Origin: Leptolyngbya ohadii IS1
Lineage (GTDB): Bacteria; Cyanobacteriota; Cyanobacteriia; Elainellales; Elainellaceae
DNA: 64,000 bases
Reading direction: 5' to 3'
NCBI RefSeq assembly: GCF_002215035.1
Contig: NZ_NKFP01000006.1
Coordinates: forward strand, 632,530 to 696,529
The position numbers were made by a program, and so were the translations under genes. Each line of letters starts with the position of its first letter. Positions within the stretch are counted from its first letter, which is position 1. Shown here piece by piece: positions 48,003 to 57,457 of this stretch. The notes beneath the pieces are model-generated. The model was given only the letters and a program-made list of their open reading frames with translations, did not search any database and had not been told where the DNA came from.

Positions 48003-48032
48003 CCTCGTTCCGGTGCTCTGTGCTGGAATGCT
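48003..48032. repeat. Dispersed hairpin-forming repeat, copy 2
   Basis: Matches the first half of the element at 1271-1318 (CTCGTTCC, TGCTCTG, GCTGGAATGC) with three or four changes. Confidence 0.65.
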
Positions 48033-48053
48033 CTATGGGACCTGCTCCCCTGC

Positions 48054-48746
48054 CTACTCCCTACTCCCCACTCCCCTATTTTCCACCCCCTCCACCCTCA
48101 CCTGCCGACACATCGACAGCAGCGGACAACTCGCACACTTCGGTGCATTCCCAGTACAAATGTGCTTGCCGAACGGGACGAGGAGGGCGTTAATTTCAAT
48201 CCAGTACTGCTGCGGCAGTTTGGCTTCCAGTGCCTTGAGCGTTTTTTCCGGGGTGCGAGTCTGGACGTAACCCCAGCGATTGGTAACGCGATGAACGTGA
48301 ACATCGACGCTAATGTAGGGCTGCTGACAGGCAATGCCCAGGGCAAGATGGGCACACTTTGCGCCAACCCCTTTAAACGACAAAAAAACCTGCTCGTCGC
48401 AGGGTAGTTCACCACCATATTCACGCACTATGCGATCGGCGATATCCCGGATCTGCTGTGCTTTTGCATCGTGATAGGTGCTTTTTTGAATCAGTTGATC
48501 AATTTCTCCAACGCTGAGCCGCACCATTTCAGTCGGAGTGCGGGCGCGATCGAACAGCCGTTTTGCGGTAGGCAAACTCACCTCATCGTAGGTGCGGATT
48601 GAGATGATACAGGAAATTAACTGCTCAAACGGCGAATTATAGCCCTGTGCTGCCAGCTCAAACATTGCAGCCTTTGGGAACTGGGATACTACCTGCCGCA
48701 GGCGATCGATTACTTCGTCAATTTCAAACGGCTGTTTTTCAGTCAC
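48054..48746 (-). CDS. Endonuclease III-type DNA glycosylase
   Basis: A 230-residue HhH-GPD protein for base-excision repair of oxidised pyrimidines. The helix-hairpin-helix has FKGVGAKCAHLAL with the catalytic Lys, and SVDVHVHRVTNRWG carries the catalytic Asp. A [4Fe-4S] cluster motif C-x6-C-x2-C-x5-C is complete (CTGNAPKCASCPLLSMC). Conserved blocks of typical Nth are slightly altered, so a variant specificity is possible. The start is GTG at 48746. The last 14 or so residues and the stop codon come from a C-rich tandem repeat. Confidence 0.9.
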   Translation of the reverse strand: MTEKQPFEIDEVIDRLRQVVSQFPKAAMFELAAQGYNSPFEQLISCIISIRTYDEVSLPTAKRLFDRARTPTEMVRLSVGEIDQLIQKSTYHDAKAQQIRDIADRIVREYGGELPCDEQVFLSFKGVGAKCAHLALGIACQQPYISVDVHVHRVTNRWGYVQTRTPEKTLKALEAKLPQQYWIEINALLVPFGKHICTGNAPKCASCPLLSMCRQVRVEGVENRGVGSRE

Positions 48747-48850
48747 GATCGAATCTTGTCTGGTCTACTCAGACCTGCAACTAGACATACCAATCAGACC
48801 TACAATCACACGCTGTGCCTAAACTAGGCGACCAAACCAGGCTTGACTGC

Positions 48851-49042
48851 CTAGGCTTTGTTGCGCCGGAATCGTCTTTGCTTGCGTCGAGCAATTGCCT
48901 TGCGCTTTTCCTTTTCCAGCGGCGTTTCAAAGTGACGATTTTTCTTCATGTCAGCAAAAATATCAGCTCTGGACACCTGACGCTTAAAGCGTCGCAGTGC
49001 CGACTCAATTCCTTCGTTTTCGCCGACAATCACTTGAGTCAT
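48851..49042 (-). CDS. rpsU: 30S ribosomal protein S21
   Basis: A 63-residue basic protein of the small ribosomal subunit. [19 protein letters not shown] at the start and the Arg/Lys-rich C-terminus ([12 protein letters not shown]) are characteristic. AAGGAGA lies 8 bases before ATG. The RNA-binding protein gene lies upstream on the same strand with a hairpin between, the order known from Anabaena, where rbpA and rpsU are linked and respond to cold. Confidence 0.95.
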   Translation of the reverse strand: MTQVIVGENEGIESALRRFKRQVSRADIFADMKKNRHFETPLEKEKRKAIARRKQRRFRRNKA

Positions 49043-49110
49043 GCAGTCTTCTCCTTATCTAAGATAAAAGCCTTTGTCCATTCAGTACGAGCCGCTGTCG
49101 AACGGCAACA

Positions 49111-49168
49111 AATTAATAAAGAGCCTCCAGCAGAGCGAGGCAGTCCTCTCAGTCTGCTAGAAGCTCTC
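49111..49168 (-). terminator. Hairpin between rbp and rpsU, terminator/attenuator
   Basis: Nested pairs: GAGC (49121-49124) with GCTC (49163-49166), AGCAGA (49129-49134) with TCTGCT (49153-49158), and GAGG (49137-49140) with CCTC (49145-49148). On the minus strand the stem is followed by TTTATTAATTTGTT. It would end part of the rbp transcripts and set the level of rpsU. Confidence 0.65.
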
Positions 49169-49233
49169 GACTTCAAACTGTAGATTTAGGCTGTTCGCCT
49201 TGGGAAACTTTTTAAGGTCTAGCAGCGAAAAGT

Positions 49234-49545
49234 CTAGTAGCGACGATCGCCGCGTCCGCCTCCCCGGTTATTATTCCAGCCACCGCCGCCAGCGGGTCTT
49301 TCCTCGCGGGGCTTAGCCTTATTAACCTTGAGATCGCGTCCCATCCACTCTGCGCCGTCAAGTGCATCGATCGCAGCCTGCTCTTCAGCGTCTGAAGACA
49401 TTTCTACGAAACCGAAACCGCGCATCCGTCCTGTCTCCCGATCGACCGGAAGCTGAACGCGCTTCACAGTACCATATTCAGAGAAAACAGTGCTGACGTC
49501 CTCTTCAGTTACCTGATAGGACAGGTTGCCAACATAGATTGACAT
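49234..49545 (-). CDS. rbp: RNA-binding protein, single RRM with glycine-rich tail
   Basis: A 103-residue protein with one RRM: RNP2 IYVGNL (3-8) and RNP1 RGFGFVEM (42-49). The tail after residue 84 is Gly/Arg/Asn-rich (GGGGWNNNRGGGRGDRRY). Cyanobacterial Rbp proteins of this type are induced by cold and bind single-stranded RNA; they also act in localisation of photosystem mRNAs in Synechocystis. GGAG lies 8 bases before ATG. rpsU follows on the same strand. Confidence 0.95.
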   Translation of the reverse strand: MSIYVGNLSYQVTEEDVSTVFSEYGTVKRVQLPVDRETGRMRGFGFVEMSSDAEEQAAIDALDGAEWMGRDLKVNKAKPREERPAGGGGWNNNRGGGRGDRRY

Positions 49546-50061
49546 AAACTACTCCATAGAACCAATGCAGAGAATCAAATAATCAGAGTGTTGTCTGTCA
49601 ATCTTTATCCAATCTTGCACAAGCACAACTAACTACCGACTATCTCAAATCCCAAATTCCATACTAGCCTGAGATCCTGGTCGGCGACGCAAATTATTTG
49701 TAAACAAATGTATCGATTGTGAGAGAAAGGGCACAAATGGGGGAGCGAATACTGCACGCAGCTAGAAACTGTCTAAGGTTTGTTTACGGTCATCCTTGCC
49801 GTCTTGCTGTCGATCGATGCCAGTAGGGGGAAATACTCAAGCTGTGTCCGGAGTGACGAGCGGGATGAAGACCACTCGGCAATTATCTCGATCGCTTTTG
49901 GAAAGTCTGCCCCTGACTACCCTTGGCTGACTGCTTTTCCTAATAAAGCCCGGGAAAAATCGGCGAATCAGTTTTGCCTCAATTCTGGGAATTGCTCGAA
50001 CTTATTCTCGAAACTTTACCTATCTTAAACAATAGCGTTTGCAGAGATGGATGAATCAGGT
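49546..50061. other. Divergent intergenic region upstream of rbp
   Basis: 516 bases that carry the rbp promoter and leader and the upstream region of the deoxyribosyltransferase-like gene. TTTGTAAACAAA (49699-49710) is a near-perfect palindrome about 155 bases before rbp. An 82-codon frame at 49780-50028 has no recognised features and is not called. Confidence 0.5.
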
Positions 50062-50550
50062 ATGCAGAAAGTCGTTTATCTTGCCAATCCCTATGGATTT
50101 TCCCAGCAGCAGCGGGATCTCCTGTTGCCGCCGATCGTCTCTGCCCTCGAATCGCTGGGAGTAGCGGTGTGGGAGCCGTTCAGCCGCAATAATCAGGTCG
50201 ATTTCTCTGAGCCAGGATGGGCATATCAGGTGGCTCAGGCAGATTTAAGGGATGTGCAGCAGTGCGACGGCATTTTTGCGATCGTCAATGGAACCCCTCC
50301 CGATGAAGGCGTCATGGTGGAACTGGGTGTGGCGATCGCTCTTAAAAAGGCTATCTTTCTGTTTCGGGATGACTTCCGTCGCTGCACTGATAGCGAGGCA
50401 TATCCGCTGAACCTGATGCTGTTTGCTGGACTGCCGGAGAAGGATTGGCAGCAGTATTACTACACCTCGGTTGGGGATATTACGTCAGAGGAAAAGGGGC
50501 TGTATCGGTGGGTGGAGGGAGTGGGGAGTGGGGAGTGGATAAGTGGATGA
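50062..50550 (+). CDS. Nucleoside 2-deoxyribosyltransferase-like protein
   Basis: A 162-residue protein from ATG 50062 (MQKVVYLANPYG); ATG at 50047 adds five residues. The family pattern is seen in VYLANPYGFS at the start, the ADLRDVQQCDGIFAIVNG region with the Asp that contacts ribose, and GTPPDEGVMVELGVAIAL with the catalytic Glu. Such enzymes exchange bases between deoxynucleosides, but many relatives are uncharacterised hydrolases. The final 12 residues (after YRW) and the stop are encoded by a tandem GTGGGGA/GTGGATA array. Confidence 0.82.
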   Translation: MQKVVYLANPYGFSQQQRDLLLPPIVSALESLGVAVWEPFSRNNQVDFSEPGWAYQVAQADLRDVQQCDGIFAIVNGTPPDEGVMVELGVAIALKKAIFLFRDDFRRCTDSEAYPLNLMLFAGLPEKDWQQYYYTSVGDITSEEKGLYRWVEGVGSGEWISG

Positions 50551-51093
50551 GTGATTGACTTGATCGCAGCCCTTTCTCACCTTCGATGCCTTTCCATCTT
50601 CACCCCTCATCTTATCTCCTCCTTAATTTGCTCATCTCCTGCTCCCTACTCCCTATTCCCGCTGCTCTAGTCAATCGTTTCTGCTTTATGAAAGTCGCGG
50701 TAGTCGATATAGCGGTGTCCTTCGGAGGTAATTTCATGCTGTATTAATTCCTGCATTAATATAGACTCGTGTCTGCGCCTCCAAAATTTGATTGCGGCGA
50801 CGGTTGGCGGCATGAAACATGAGTGCAGGCACGCATTTTCGCCCTTCCCCGTTCCATCTCTGGGGGCATACGCTACACTGGAAATCTACCGGAGGCACCT
50901 GCCTTCCGGGGTTCTGATGATAAACTCCGTCAGAAGTGGGTCGATCGCCCACTTTTTTGCGTTTTATTGCTCCCTGTTTTATTTCCCTCTGTTTTGCTGT
51001 AATGGGTTTTGCTGCAATGGGCAATGACGCCAAACTCCAGCAGGATTTGGAGCTGACCGAACTTGCAGCGCAACGGTTATCCGATTCTCTGTC
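50551..51093. other. Intergenic region before rimP
   Basis: 543 bases. The first part holds CTCCCTA-type repeats (50640-50660). The middle contains a small minus-strand frame described separately. The stretch 50934-50960 is a candidate hairpin region (GTGGGTCGATCGCCCAC: stem GTGGG/CCCAC) followed by TTTTTTGCG, resembling a terminator on the plus strand about 135 bases before rimP. The rimP promoter should be downstream of it. Confidence 0.5.
50667..50813 (-). CDS. Possible 48-residue protein, doubtful
   Basis: A short frame from ATG 50813 to TAG 50667-50669. The C-terminal part (HEITSEGHRYIDYRDFHKAET) has the balanced charge and aromatic content of a real protein. No clear Shine-Dalgarno sequence is present and the family is not recognised. 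It could be the end of a decayed gene. Confidence 0.35.
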   Translation of the reverse strand: MPPTVAAIKFWRRRHESILMQELIQHEITSEGHRYIDYRDFHKAETID

Positions 51094-51561
51094 ATGACTC
51101 ACCCGCTGATTCCACCTATTCTTGAACTTGCATCGCCGATCGCCGCTGAGCTAGGGCTAGAGGTTGTTGCCGCCGTGTTTCAGACCAATCAAAGTCCGCC
51201 TGTGCTGCGGGTGGATGTGCGAAACCTCCAAGCGGATACCAGCCTGGACGACTGCGAGCGCATGAGTCGTGTCCTGGAAGCTGCATTGGATACCTCCGGT
51301 TTGTTGCCCGATGCCTATGTGCTGGAAATCTCCAGTCCTGGGGTTTCTCGATCGCTCACCTCCGATCGGGAGTTTATTTCCTTCAAGGGGTTTCCTGTTC
51401 TGGTGACGACGACCGAACCCTATTCGGGGCATGCCACCTGGACAGGGCGACTGGTGCGGCGAGATGAGGAAGCTGTCCGTCTAAATCTGAAGGGACGAAC
51501 TGTGTCAATTCCCCGTCATCTTGTCAGTCAAGTGCAGCTCGTGGATGGGGTAGACGAATAG
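51094..51561 (+). CDS. rimP: Ribosome maturation factor RimP
   Basis: A 155-residue cytoplasmic protein needed for late assembly of the 30S subunit. Family blocks are AELGLEVVAAVFQ, DDCERMSRVLEAALD, YVLEISSPGVSRSLTSDREF and a C-terminal SH3-like part (GRLVRRDEEAVRLNLKGR). It opens the conserved rimP-nusA-ylxR-infB cluster; nusA follows after 113 bases. Confidence 0.95.
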   Translation: MTHPLIPPILELASPIAAELGLEVVAAVFQTNQSPPVLRVDVRNLQADTSLDDCERMSRVLEAALDTSGLLPDAYVLEISSPGVSRSLTSDREFISFKGFPVLVTTTEPYSGHATWTGRLVRRDEEAVRLNLKGRTVSIPRHLVSQVQLVDGVDE

Positions 51562-51674
51562 CCGCGATTAGCGCAAAGCAAAGCTCCGAAGGAACCGCTT
51601 ACTGCAACTTAAGCCAGCGGATCACCGCAATTAATACAACTGAAGATACCGACAACTGAAGAGAGGACTTATTT

Positions 51675-53027
51675 ATGTCGATGGTCGCCCTCCCTGGACT
51701 CCAGGAACTGATTGATAGTATTAGCCGCGAACGTAACCTACCAAAACACGCCGTTCAAGCCGCCCTGCGGGAAGCCCTGCTGAAGGGCTATGAACGCTAT
51801 CGCCGCACCCACCGCCCCGATGTATCTGCGTTTGACGAGGAATATTTCAATAACTTTGAAGTTGAGCTAGACATCGAAGACGCAGGATTTCGGGTACTGG
51901 CGACCAAGACGATCGTAGAGGAAGTCTCTAACCCCGATCACCAGATTTCCCTGGAAGAAGTGCAGGAAGTGGCTGACGAGGCGCAGCTTGGCGATACGGT
52001 GGTGCTGGACGTGACGCCGGATCAGGGTGAGTTCGGACGGATGGCGGCGATTCAGACCAAGCAGGTTCTTGCCCAAAAACTGCGGGATCAGCAGCGCAAG
52101 CTCATCCAAGAGGAATTCCAGGAACTCGAAGGCACCGTGCTTCAGGCAAGAGTCCTGCGATTTGAGCGCCAGTCTGTTGTCATGGCAGTAAACAGCGGTT
52201 TTGGTCAACCAGACGTAGAAGCCGAATTGCCCAAGCGGGAACAGTTACCCAACGATAATTACCGCGCTAATGCCACCTTTCGGGTCTTCCTGAAGAAGGT
52301 GCTGGAAGGTTCCCATCGCGGACCCCAGCTGCTTGTCTCGCGGGCAGACGCTGGGCTGGTGGTAGACCTGTTTGCTACCGAAGTGCCTGAAATTGAAGAT
52401 GAAGTGGTACGAATCGTCGCAGTCGCACGGGAAGCGAATCCGCCTTCGCGATCGGTTGGGCCTCGCACTAAGATCGCTGTCGATACCCTGGAACGGGACG
52501 TTGATCCCGTCGGAGCCTGCATCGGCGCACGGGGATCACGAATTCAGGTGGTTGTGAACGAACTGCGCGGCGAGAAAATTGACGTGATTCGCTGGTCGCC
52601 CGACCCTGCCACCTACATTGCCAATGCCCTCAGTCCTGCCCGTGTTGATGAAGTGCGGCTCATTAACCCCGATGAACGGCAGGCTCATGTTCTCGTCCCT
52701 GACGATCAGCTCAGTTTGGCGATCGGTAAAGAAGGACAAAACGTGCGTTTGGCAGCCCGCCTCACCGGATGGAAGATCGATATCAAGGACACCGCCAAGT
52801 ACGACTACGAAGCCGAAACCCGCAAGATGGAGGCACTGGCAGAGGAACGTCGCCTTGCTCGCGAAGCCGAAGAAGCTGAAATGGCATACGAAGACGAGGA
52901 CGATCTGCCCGAAGACGAAGCCGACGTACTGGGCGAACAGGACTTCGACGCCGAAGAAATGGCGGAATCCACAAGTGACGGCTTTGGGACAGAGGCAGGG
53001 GAGGCGATTCAGCGTCCGGAGCGGTAG
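51675..53027 (+). CDS. nusA: Transcription termination/antitermination factor NusA
   Basis: A 450-residue RNA polymerase-binding factor. Order: N-terminal RNAP-binding domain (PGLQELIDSISRERNLPKHAV), S1 domain (about 135-200), then two KH domains with VGACIGARGSRIQ and SLAIGKEGQNVRLAARLTGW. The last 80 residues are an acidic tail in place of the repeats seen in E. coli. AGAGGA lies before ATG. The stop codon stands at the edge of a tandem repeat array. Confidence 0.96.
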   Translation: MSMVALPGLQELIDSISRERNLPKHAVQAALREALLKGYERYRRTHRPDVSAFDEEYFNNFEVELDIEDAGFRVLATKTIVEEVSNPDHQISLEEVQEVADEAQLGDTVVLDVTPDQGEFGRMAAIQTKQVLAQKLRDQQRKLIQEEFQELEGTVLQARVLRFERQSVVMAVNSGFGQPDVEAELPKREQLPNDNYRANATFRVFLKKVLEGSHRGPQLLVSRADAGLVVDLFATEVPEIEDEVVRIVAVAREANPPSRSVGPRTKIAVDTLERDVDPVGACIGARGSRIQVVVNELRGEKIDVIRWSPDPATYIANALSPARVDEVRLINPDERQAHVLVPDDQLSLAIGKEGQNVRLAARLTGWKIDIKDTAKYDYEAETRKMEALAEERRLAREAEEAEMAYEDEDDLPEDEADVLGEQDFDAEEMAESTSDGFGTEAGEAIQRPER

Positions 53028-53335
53028 AGGGGTGAGTGGGCAGGGGAGTGGGTGAGTAGGTGGGAAGTGGATGAGTGGATGAGGGGAGTAGGGGAGCAGG
53101 GGAGCAGGGAAGAGATTGAAGCAATGTAGGATGTGCTAGGGGAGCGTAATGCATTGTTTTGAAGGAGTAGGGCGATCGCTAAAGGAAAATTGCTCTAGAT
53201 TGCGGTCAAGCTGCATTCCGCTAACCCACAGACAACAAAAGCGTTTCCAAATCACCCTAACCCTCCCCCACAAATTCACCAAAAGCAAGTAACTCTCACC
53301 CACTCACCCATCTACTCATCCACTCATCCACCCTT
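53028..53335. repeat. Tandem repeat arrays between nusA and ylxR
   Basis: G-rich units (GGGGAGT, GGGTGAGT, GTGGATGA) fill 53028-53110 directly after nusA, and C-rich octamers (CACTCATC, CACCCATC) fill 53283-53334 directly before the ylxR ATG. The two arrays are in inverted orientation and about 170 bases apart. The ylxR ribosome site is within the second array and is not recognisable. Confidence 0.75.
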
Positions 53336-53599
53336 ATGCCCCCCAACCACCGTCGCTGTATTAGCTGTCGCAGAGTGGCTCCTAAACAGGAGTTCTGGCG
53401 GGTTGTGCGATCGTTTCCTGCACAGATTGTTATACTAGATGCAGGAATGGGGCGATCGGCTTACCTTTGTCCCAGTTCAGGTTGTCTGCAAGCGGCGCAG
53501 CGAAAAGATCGTTTAGGGCGTGCTCTTAAGGCAAACGTTCCGGTAGAGATTTATCAAACCCTGTGGCAGCGTCTTTCCACAGCCGCTACGATAGAGTAA
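53336..53599 (+). CDS. ylxR: YlxR family RNA-binding protein
   Basis: An 87-residue basic protein of the DUF448 family: RRCISCRRVAPKQEFWRVVR at the start, GRSAYLCPSSGCLQAAQRKDRLGRAL in the middle with the usual cysteines. It is normally placed between nusA and infB, as here. In several bacteria it binds RNA or acts as a regulator of rnpB expression; the function in cyanobacteria is not known. Confidence 0.93.
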   Translation: MPPNHRRCISCRRVAPKQEFWRVVRSFPAQIVILDAGMGRSAYLCPSSGCLQAAQRKDRLGRALKANVPVEIYQTLWQRLSTAATIE

Positions 53600-54024
53600 A
53601 GACTGGGATAAGCGAGAGATACTTTAAAGTTGATTGAATTGATGCATCCACGGAGGCAGAGCATTCGTTAAGCAGTAACCAGAGTCAGGTCAGATACTCC
53701 GCATACTGTGACCTGATGAACCTAAGCCTGGATTGCACTCCGTGGTGCAAGTCGTCTTTAACCTGAAAAAACGTCTTCAACATTCCAAAATTCGTGCAAG
53801 ATGATAAGGGGAGCTGTTTTATTCCGGTAAGGCAGCGTTCAATTCATCTGAATAGATACAAAACTGCGAAGCCTGAATCCGCCTCAAGGGAGTGGTACGC
53901 TACCTTGGTGAGCCGATAGGGTAAAGCAGTTCCAGGTGGGATTGATTTGTTTTTCTATACGACGAGAAGTGCAGGTCAGTATGTAACCTAATCAAGATCG
54001 TTTGGGACGCAGAGGGGATAGTGG
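53600..54024 (+). ncRNA. Structured infB leader, candidate cis-acting RNA
   Basis: 425 bases without a gene. A perfect 8-bp stem TCAGGTCA (53685-53692)/TGACCTGA (53709-53716) lies inside a longer pairing TGCATCCACGGAG (53643-53655) with CTCCGTGGTGCA (53738-53749). The 3' arm can instead form a local hairpin TTGCAC (53733-53738)/GTGCAA (53745-53750); the two folds exclude each other. A further hairpin (CTCAAGG..CCTTG) is near 53883-53908. No known riboswitch class is recognised. Confidence 0.45.
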
Positions 54025-57000
54025 ATGAATAACGGCAAAGTGAGAATATACGAGTTATCGAAGGAATTGAATTTGGACAACCGAGACATTCTGGCAGTTT
54101 GCGACCAGCTTAGCATTGCTTATAAGAGCCACAGCAGTACAATTACTGAGGCTGAAGCAGAGCGAATTCGTTCTGCCGCTGAGAAATATACCCCCAACCA
54201 TCATGCTGCACCCAAGCCTGCTGCATCGGGACAGGCAGGTGCGCCGTCAAGACAGTCTAGTATCCAACCCCCTGTGAAGAAGCAGCAAATTCTGGAAATT
54301 CGCAGAACTCGCCCTCTTGCAGAACCGCCTAAGCGTGCAGAGGTAGAGACTAGCTCGGCTCCTGCTCCCACTACACCCAATGCAGACCGGACCCCCAACA
54401 AGCCCAGTGCTCCAAGCCGCCCGGCTCGCCTATCGGCAGTTGAGGATGAGGCAGCACTGGATACGCCGATTGTTAGCAGTCCGCTGGATGAAGCTCCCGC
54501 TGAGGTAGAGCCTGTTCAGGAAGAAATTCTGGTAGAAGCCCAGGTTGCAGCGCCGCAATCTGTTGCCCCGAGGGCAGAAGTGCCCAAGTCGGAACCTGTT
54601 CGTATGGCTCAGCCGCAGCTCAGTTCCCCGCCTCCCCGTCCCGTGAAGGCTGCGGATGGAGCAAGTCCGAATTTAACCAACCGTCCGATTCTGAGGAAAG
54701 CGCGTGCTGAGGCAGCAGAACAGGCAGGTGCCAAACCTGTTTCAGTTCGGGACGGCGGTGTTTCAGTTCGGGAAGCTCCCCGACGCCCTGAGCAACTTGG
54801 AGCCGCAGGTCGTCCAGACTCGCTGAAGCCCAAGCCTGTCATTGAACTGCGTCGCAAGCCCACCCGCCCCGGTGAGGGGACAGAGGGGGATGGTGCGAAA
54901 ACTGACGATACGACTGCCGCTAGACCGTTTGTGCCCGGTGGGGTTGAAGAAATTCGTCGTCCAACCCTGAATCGTCCACCTAAGCGCGGTAAGACTTGGG
55001 AGGAGGAAGAAGAGGAAGAGAAGGAAGCCGCTAAGACGGGCAAGGTGGGAACGAAGACCAAACGCCGCGCCCCTGTAATCGATGAGGAAGACCTGGAACT
55101 CGAAGATATCCTCGACGAAGATGAAACAGATGAGGATGCTCCCGTTCAGGTAAGCCTGTCGCTGGCACGTCCGCCGAAGCCGAAGGGTCGTCCTGGACAG
55201 CAGACCAAACCTGCTGCTACGGTTGCTCCGGTTAAGCAGAAGCGATCGACTGAATCGTTCCGGGGTCGTCGCGATCGCAGGCAGCAGGAAGAGGGGCGGC
55301 AGCGTCCATCTGAAATTACCCTGACAGGCAGTATCTCGGTTCATGATCTGGCAGTTGAGCTAGTTGTGCCGGAAACTGAACTGATTCGGATTCTGTTCAT
55401 GAAGGGGATCGCCGCAAACATTAACCAGATTCTCGATATTCCGACCGCGACGATGGTGGCGCAGGAATACGAGATCGAGGTGAAGACGGGTGAAGCCGAA
55501 GCCGAGGCAAAGAAGGTGACGGAAATGCTGTCCGCCGAAGACCTGGAAAACCTCCAGCGTCGTCCTCCGGTCGTGACGATCATGGGTCACGTAGACCACG
55601 GGAAAACTACCCTGCTCGACTCGATCCGCAAAACGAAGGTGGCTCAGGGCGAAGCAGGTGGTATTACCCAGCACATCGGCGCGTACCACGTGGATGTGGA
55701 CACCGAGAACGGCACGCAGCAGGTCGTCTTCCTGGATACTCCGGGTCACGAAGCCTTTACCGCGATGCGGGCACGGGGCGCAAGAGTCACGGATATTGCT
55801 GTCCTGGTCGTTGCTGCCGATGATGGGGTTCGTCCTCAGACGATCGAAGCAATTAGCCACGCCAAAGCTGCCGAAGTGCCGATTGTCGTTGCGATCAACA
55901 AAATCGATAAAGAAGCAGCGCAGCCCGATCGCGTTAAGCAGGAACTGACCGAGTTCAGTCTGGTTCCCGAAGAGTGGGGCGGCAGCACGATCATGGTTCC
56001 GGTGAGCGCAATCAACGGCGAAAACCTGGATACGCTGCTGGAAATGCTGCTCCTGGTGTCTGAAGTAGAAGATCTTTACGCTAACCCCGATCGGAATGCG
56101 AAGGGTACGGTAATTGAGGCGCACCTGGATAAGGCCCGGGGTCCGGTCGCAACGCTGCTCGTTCAGAACGGGACGCTGCGCGTGGGCGATGTGCTGGTGG
56201 CAGGTTCCACCTTTGGCAAAGTGCGGGCAATGATCGACGATCGGCTTCAGCGGGTCGATGCGGCAACGCCATCCTTTGCGGTGGAAGTACTGGGTCTCAG
56301 CGATGTTCCGGCGGCGGGCGATGAGTTTGAGGTCTACAGCGAAGAGCGTGAGGCACGATCGGTTGCTAACAGCCGTCTGGATCAGCAGCGGCAGTCCCGC
56401 CTCCAGCAGGCAATGGCATCGCGACGGGTCAGCCTCAACACGATCTCGGCTCAAGCTCAGGAAGGCGATCTGAAGGAGCTAAACCTGATTCTGAAGGCAG
56501 ACGTACAGGGTTCCGTCGAGGCAATTCTGGGTGCGCTTCAGCAGCTTCCACAGAAGGAAGTTCAGGTGCGGGTTCTGCTGGCGGCTCCGGGCGAAATCAC
56601 TGAAACGGACGTGGATCTGGCAGCGGCAAGTAGTGCGGTGATTGTGGGCTTTAATACCACCTTTGCCAGCGGTGCGCGTCAGGCAGCGGACGATGCCGGA
56701 GTGGATGTGCGCGACTACAACATCATCTATAAGCTGCTGGAGGATATCCAGGGCGCAATGGAAGGTCTACTCGAACCGGAACTGGTGGAAGAACCGCTGG
56801 GTCAGGTGGAAGTCCGAGCCGTCTTTACGGTGGGTCGTGGGGCCGTTGCAGGCTGCTACATCCTGTCGGGTAAGGCAATCCGGAACAGCAAGATGCGCGT
56901 GCGTCGCAAGGGCGAAGTCGTCTTTGAGGGCAACCTGGATTCGCTAAAGCGGATGAAGGACGACGTGAAGGAAGTCAATGCCGGATATGAGTGCGGTATC

Positions 57001-57087
57001 GGCTCCGACAGCTTCCGCGACTGGCAAGAAGGCGACATCGTCGAAGTCTTCCGTCTGGTGGCAAAACGTCGATCGCTCTCTGCCTAA
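54025..57087 (+). CDS. infB: Translation initiation factor IF-2
   Basis: A 1020-residue GTPase that places initiator tRNA on the 30S subunit. N-terminal IF2_N motif [19 protein letters not shown], then a long Pro/Ala/Glu-rich linker (about 60-430) typical of cyanobacteria, a second IF2_N ([19 protein letters not shown]) and the G domain with [11 protein letters not shown] (G1), DTPGHEAF (G3) and NKID (G4). The C-terminal domains end in the normal way ([15 protein letters not shown]). GAGGGG lies 9 bases before ATG. Last gene of the rimP cluster. Confidence 0.97.
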   Translation: MNNGKVRIYELSKELNLDNRDILAVCDQLSIAYKSHSSTITEAEAERIRSAAEKYTPNHHAAPKPAASGQAGAPSRQSSIQPPVKKQQILEIRRTRPLAEPPKRAEVETSSAPAPTTPNADRTPNKPSAPSRPARLSAVEDEAALDTPIVSSPLDEAPAEVEPVQEEILVEAQVAAPQSVAPRAEVPKSEPVRMAQPQLSSPPPRPVKAADGASPNLTNRPILRKARAEAAEQAGAKPVSVRDGGVSVREAPRRPEQLGAAGRPDSLKPKPVIELRRKPTRPGEGTEGDGAKTDDTTAARPFVPGGVEEIRRPTLNRPPKRGKTWEEEEEEEKEAAKTGKVGTKTKRRAPVIDEEDLELEDILDEDETDEDAPVQVSLSLARPPKPKGRPGQQTKPAATVAPVKQKRSTESFRGRRDRRQQEEGRQRPSEITLTGSISVHDLAVELVVPETELIRILFMKGIAANINQILDIPTATMVAQEYEIEVKTGEAEAEAKKVTEMLSAEDLENLQRRPPVVTIMGHVDHGKTTLLDSIRKTKVAQGEAGGITQHIGAYHVDVDTENGTQQVVFLDTPGHEAFTAMRARGARVTDIAVLVVAADDGVRPQTIEAISHAKAAEVPIVVAINKIDKEAAQPDRVKQELTEFSLVPEEWGGSTIMVPVSAINGENLDTLLEMLLLVSEVEDLYANPDRNAKGTVIEAHLDKARGPVATLLVQNGTLRVGDVLVAGSTFGKVRAMIDDRLQRVDAATPSFAVEVLGLSDVPAAGDEFEVYSEEREARSVANSRLDQQRQSRLQQAMASRRVSLNTISAQAQEGDLKELNLILKADVQGSVEAILGALQQLPQKEVQVRVLLAAPGEITETDVDLAAASSAVIVGFNTTFASGARQAADDAGVDVRDYNIIYKLLEDIQGAMEGLLEPELVEEPLGQVEVRAVFTVGRGAVAGCYILSGKAIRNSKMRVRRKGEVVFEGNLDSLKRMKDDVKEVNAGYECGIGSDSFRDWQEGDIVEVFRLVAKRRSLSA

Positions 57088-57151
57088 ATCACAAACCCTG
57101 GTTACTCAGGGGAAAGCATGAATTGAATTAGATCTTGAATTAGATCATTCC

Positions 57152-57184
57152 AAAGGAGTTCAGCCTGTTCTGACTCCTTTTTTT
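57152..57184 (+). terminator. Rho-independent terminator of the rimP-infB cluster
   Basis: AAAGGAG plus TCAG pairs with CTGA plus CTCCTTT (one bulged base), followed by TTTTTTT. It begins 65 bases after the infB stop. The remaining 57185-57457 contains no gene that I can support. Confidence 0.9.
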
Positions 57185-57457
57185 GATCCCCAGGTTTTGC
57201 TTGCCAGAGTACCCAGTCGGGTGCTGTTGCTGACGCTCAGGTGACGTTAAGCTTCGGATATGCCGGCACGATCGTGGGTCAACCAGGGTATTGTGCTTCC
57301 TTTCCATCACTTCGTTTTCATAGAAGCAGCCCGCTACTGTCGTTAGACAAGATGTGTTTTGCCGATTGCTGAATATCGTTTTGTGGCGGTCATTTTACTG
57401 CATTGCCGCGATGAAGGCGATCGTTCAAAATCCTTCGGAATATTGTCCCTTGGTTTG

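Noticed and set aside
49780-50028. 82-codon frame with hydrophobic start upstream of the deoxyribosyltransferase-like gene
   Set aside because: No ribosome site, no recognisable pattern, and a cysteine- and serine-rich random look.
53700-53735. GATGAACCT followed by CTGGAT in the infB leader, reminiscent of a TPP riboswitch
   Set aside because: The conserved CTGAGA block and the full TPP core are absent, and infB is not a thiamin gene.
55360-56454. 364-codon minus-strand frame opposite infB
   Set aside because: It is antisense to the conserved GTPase domain and shows only shadow composition.
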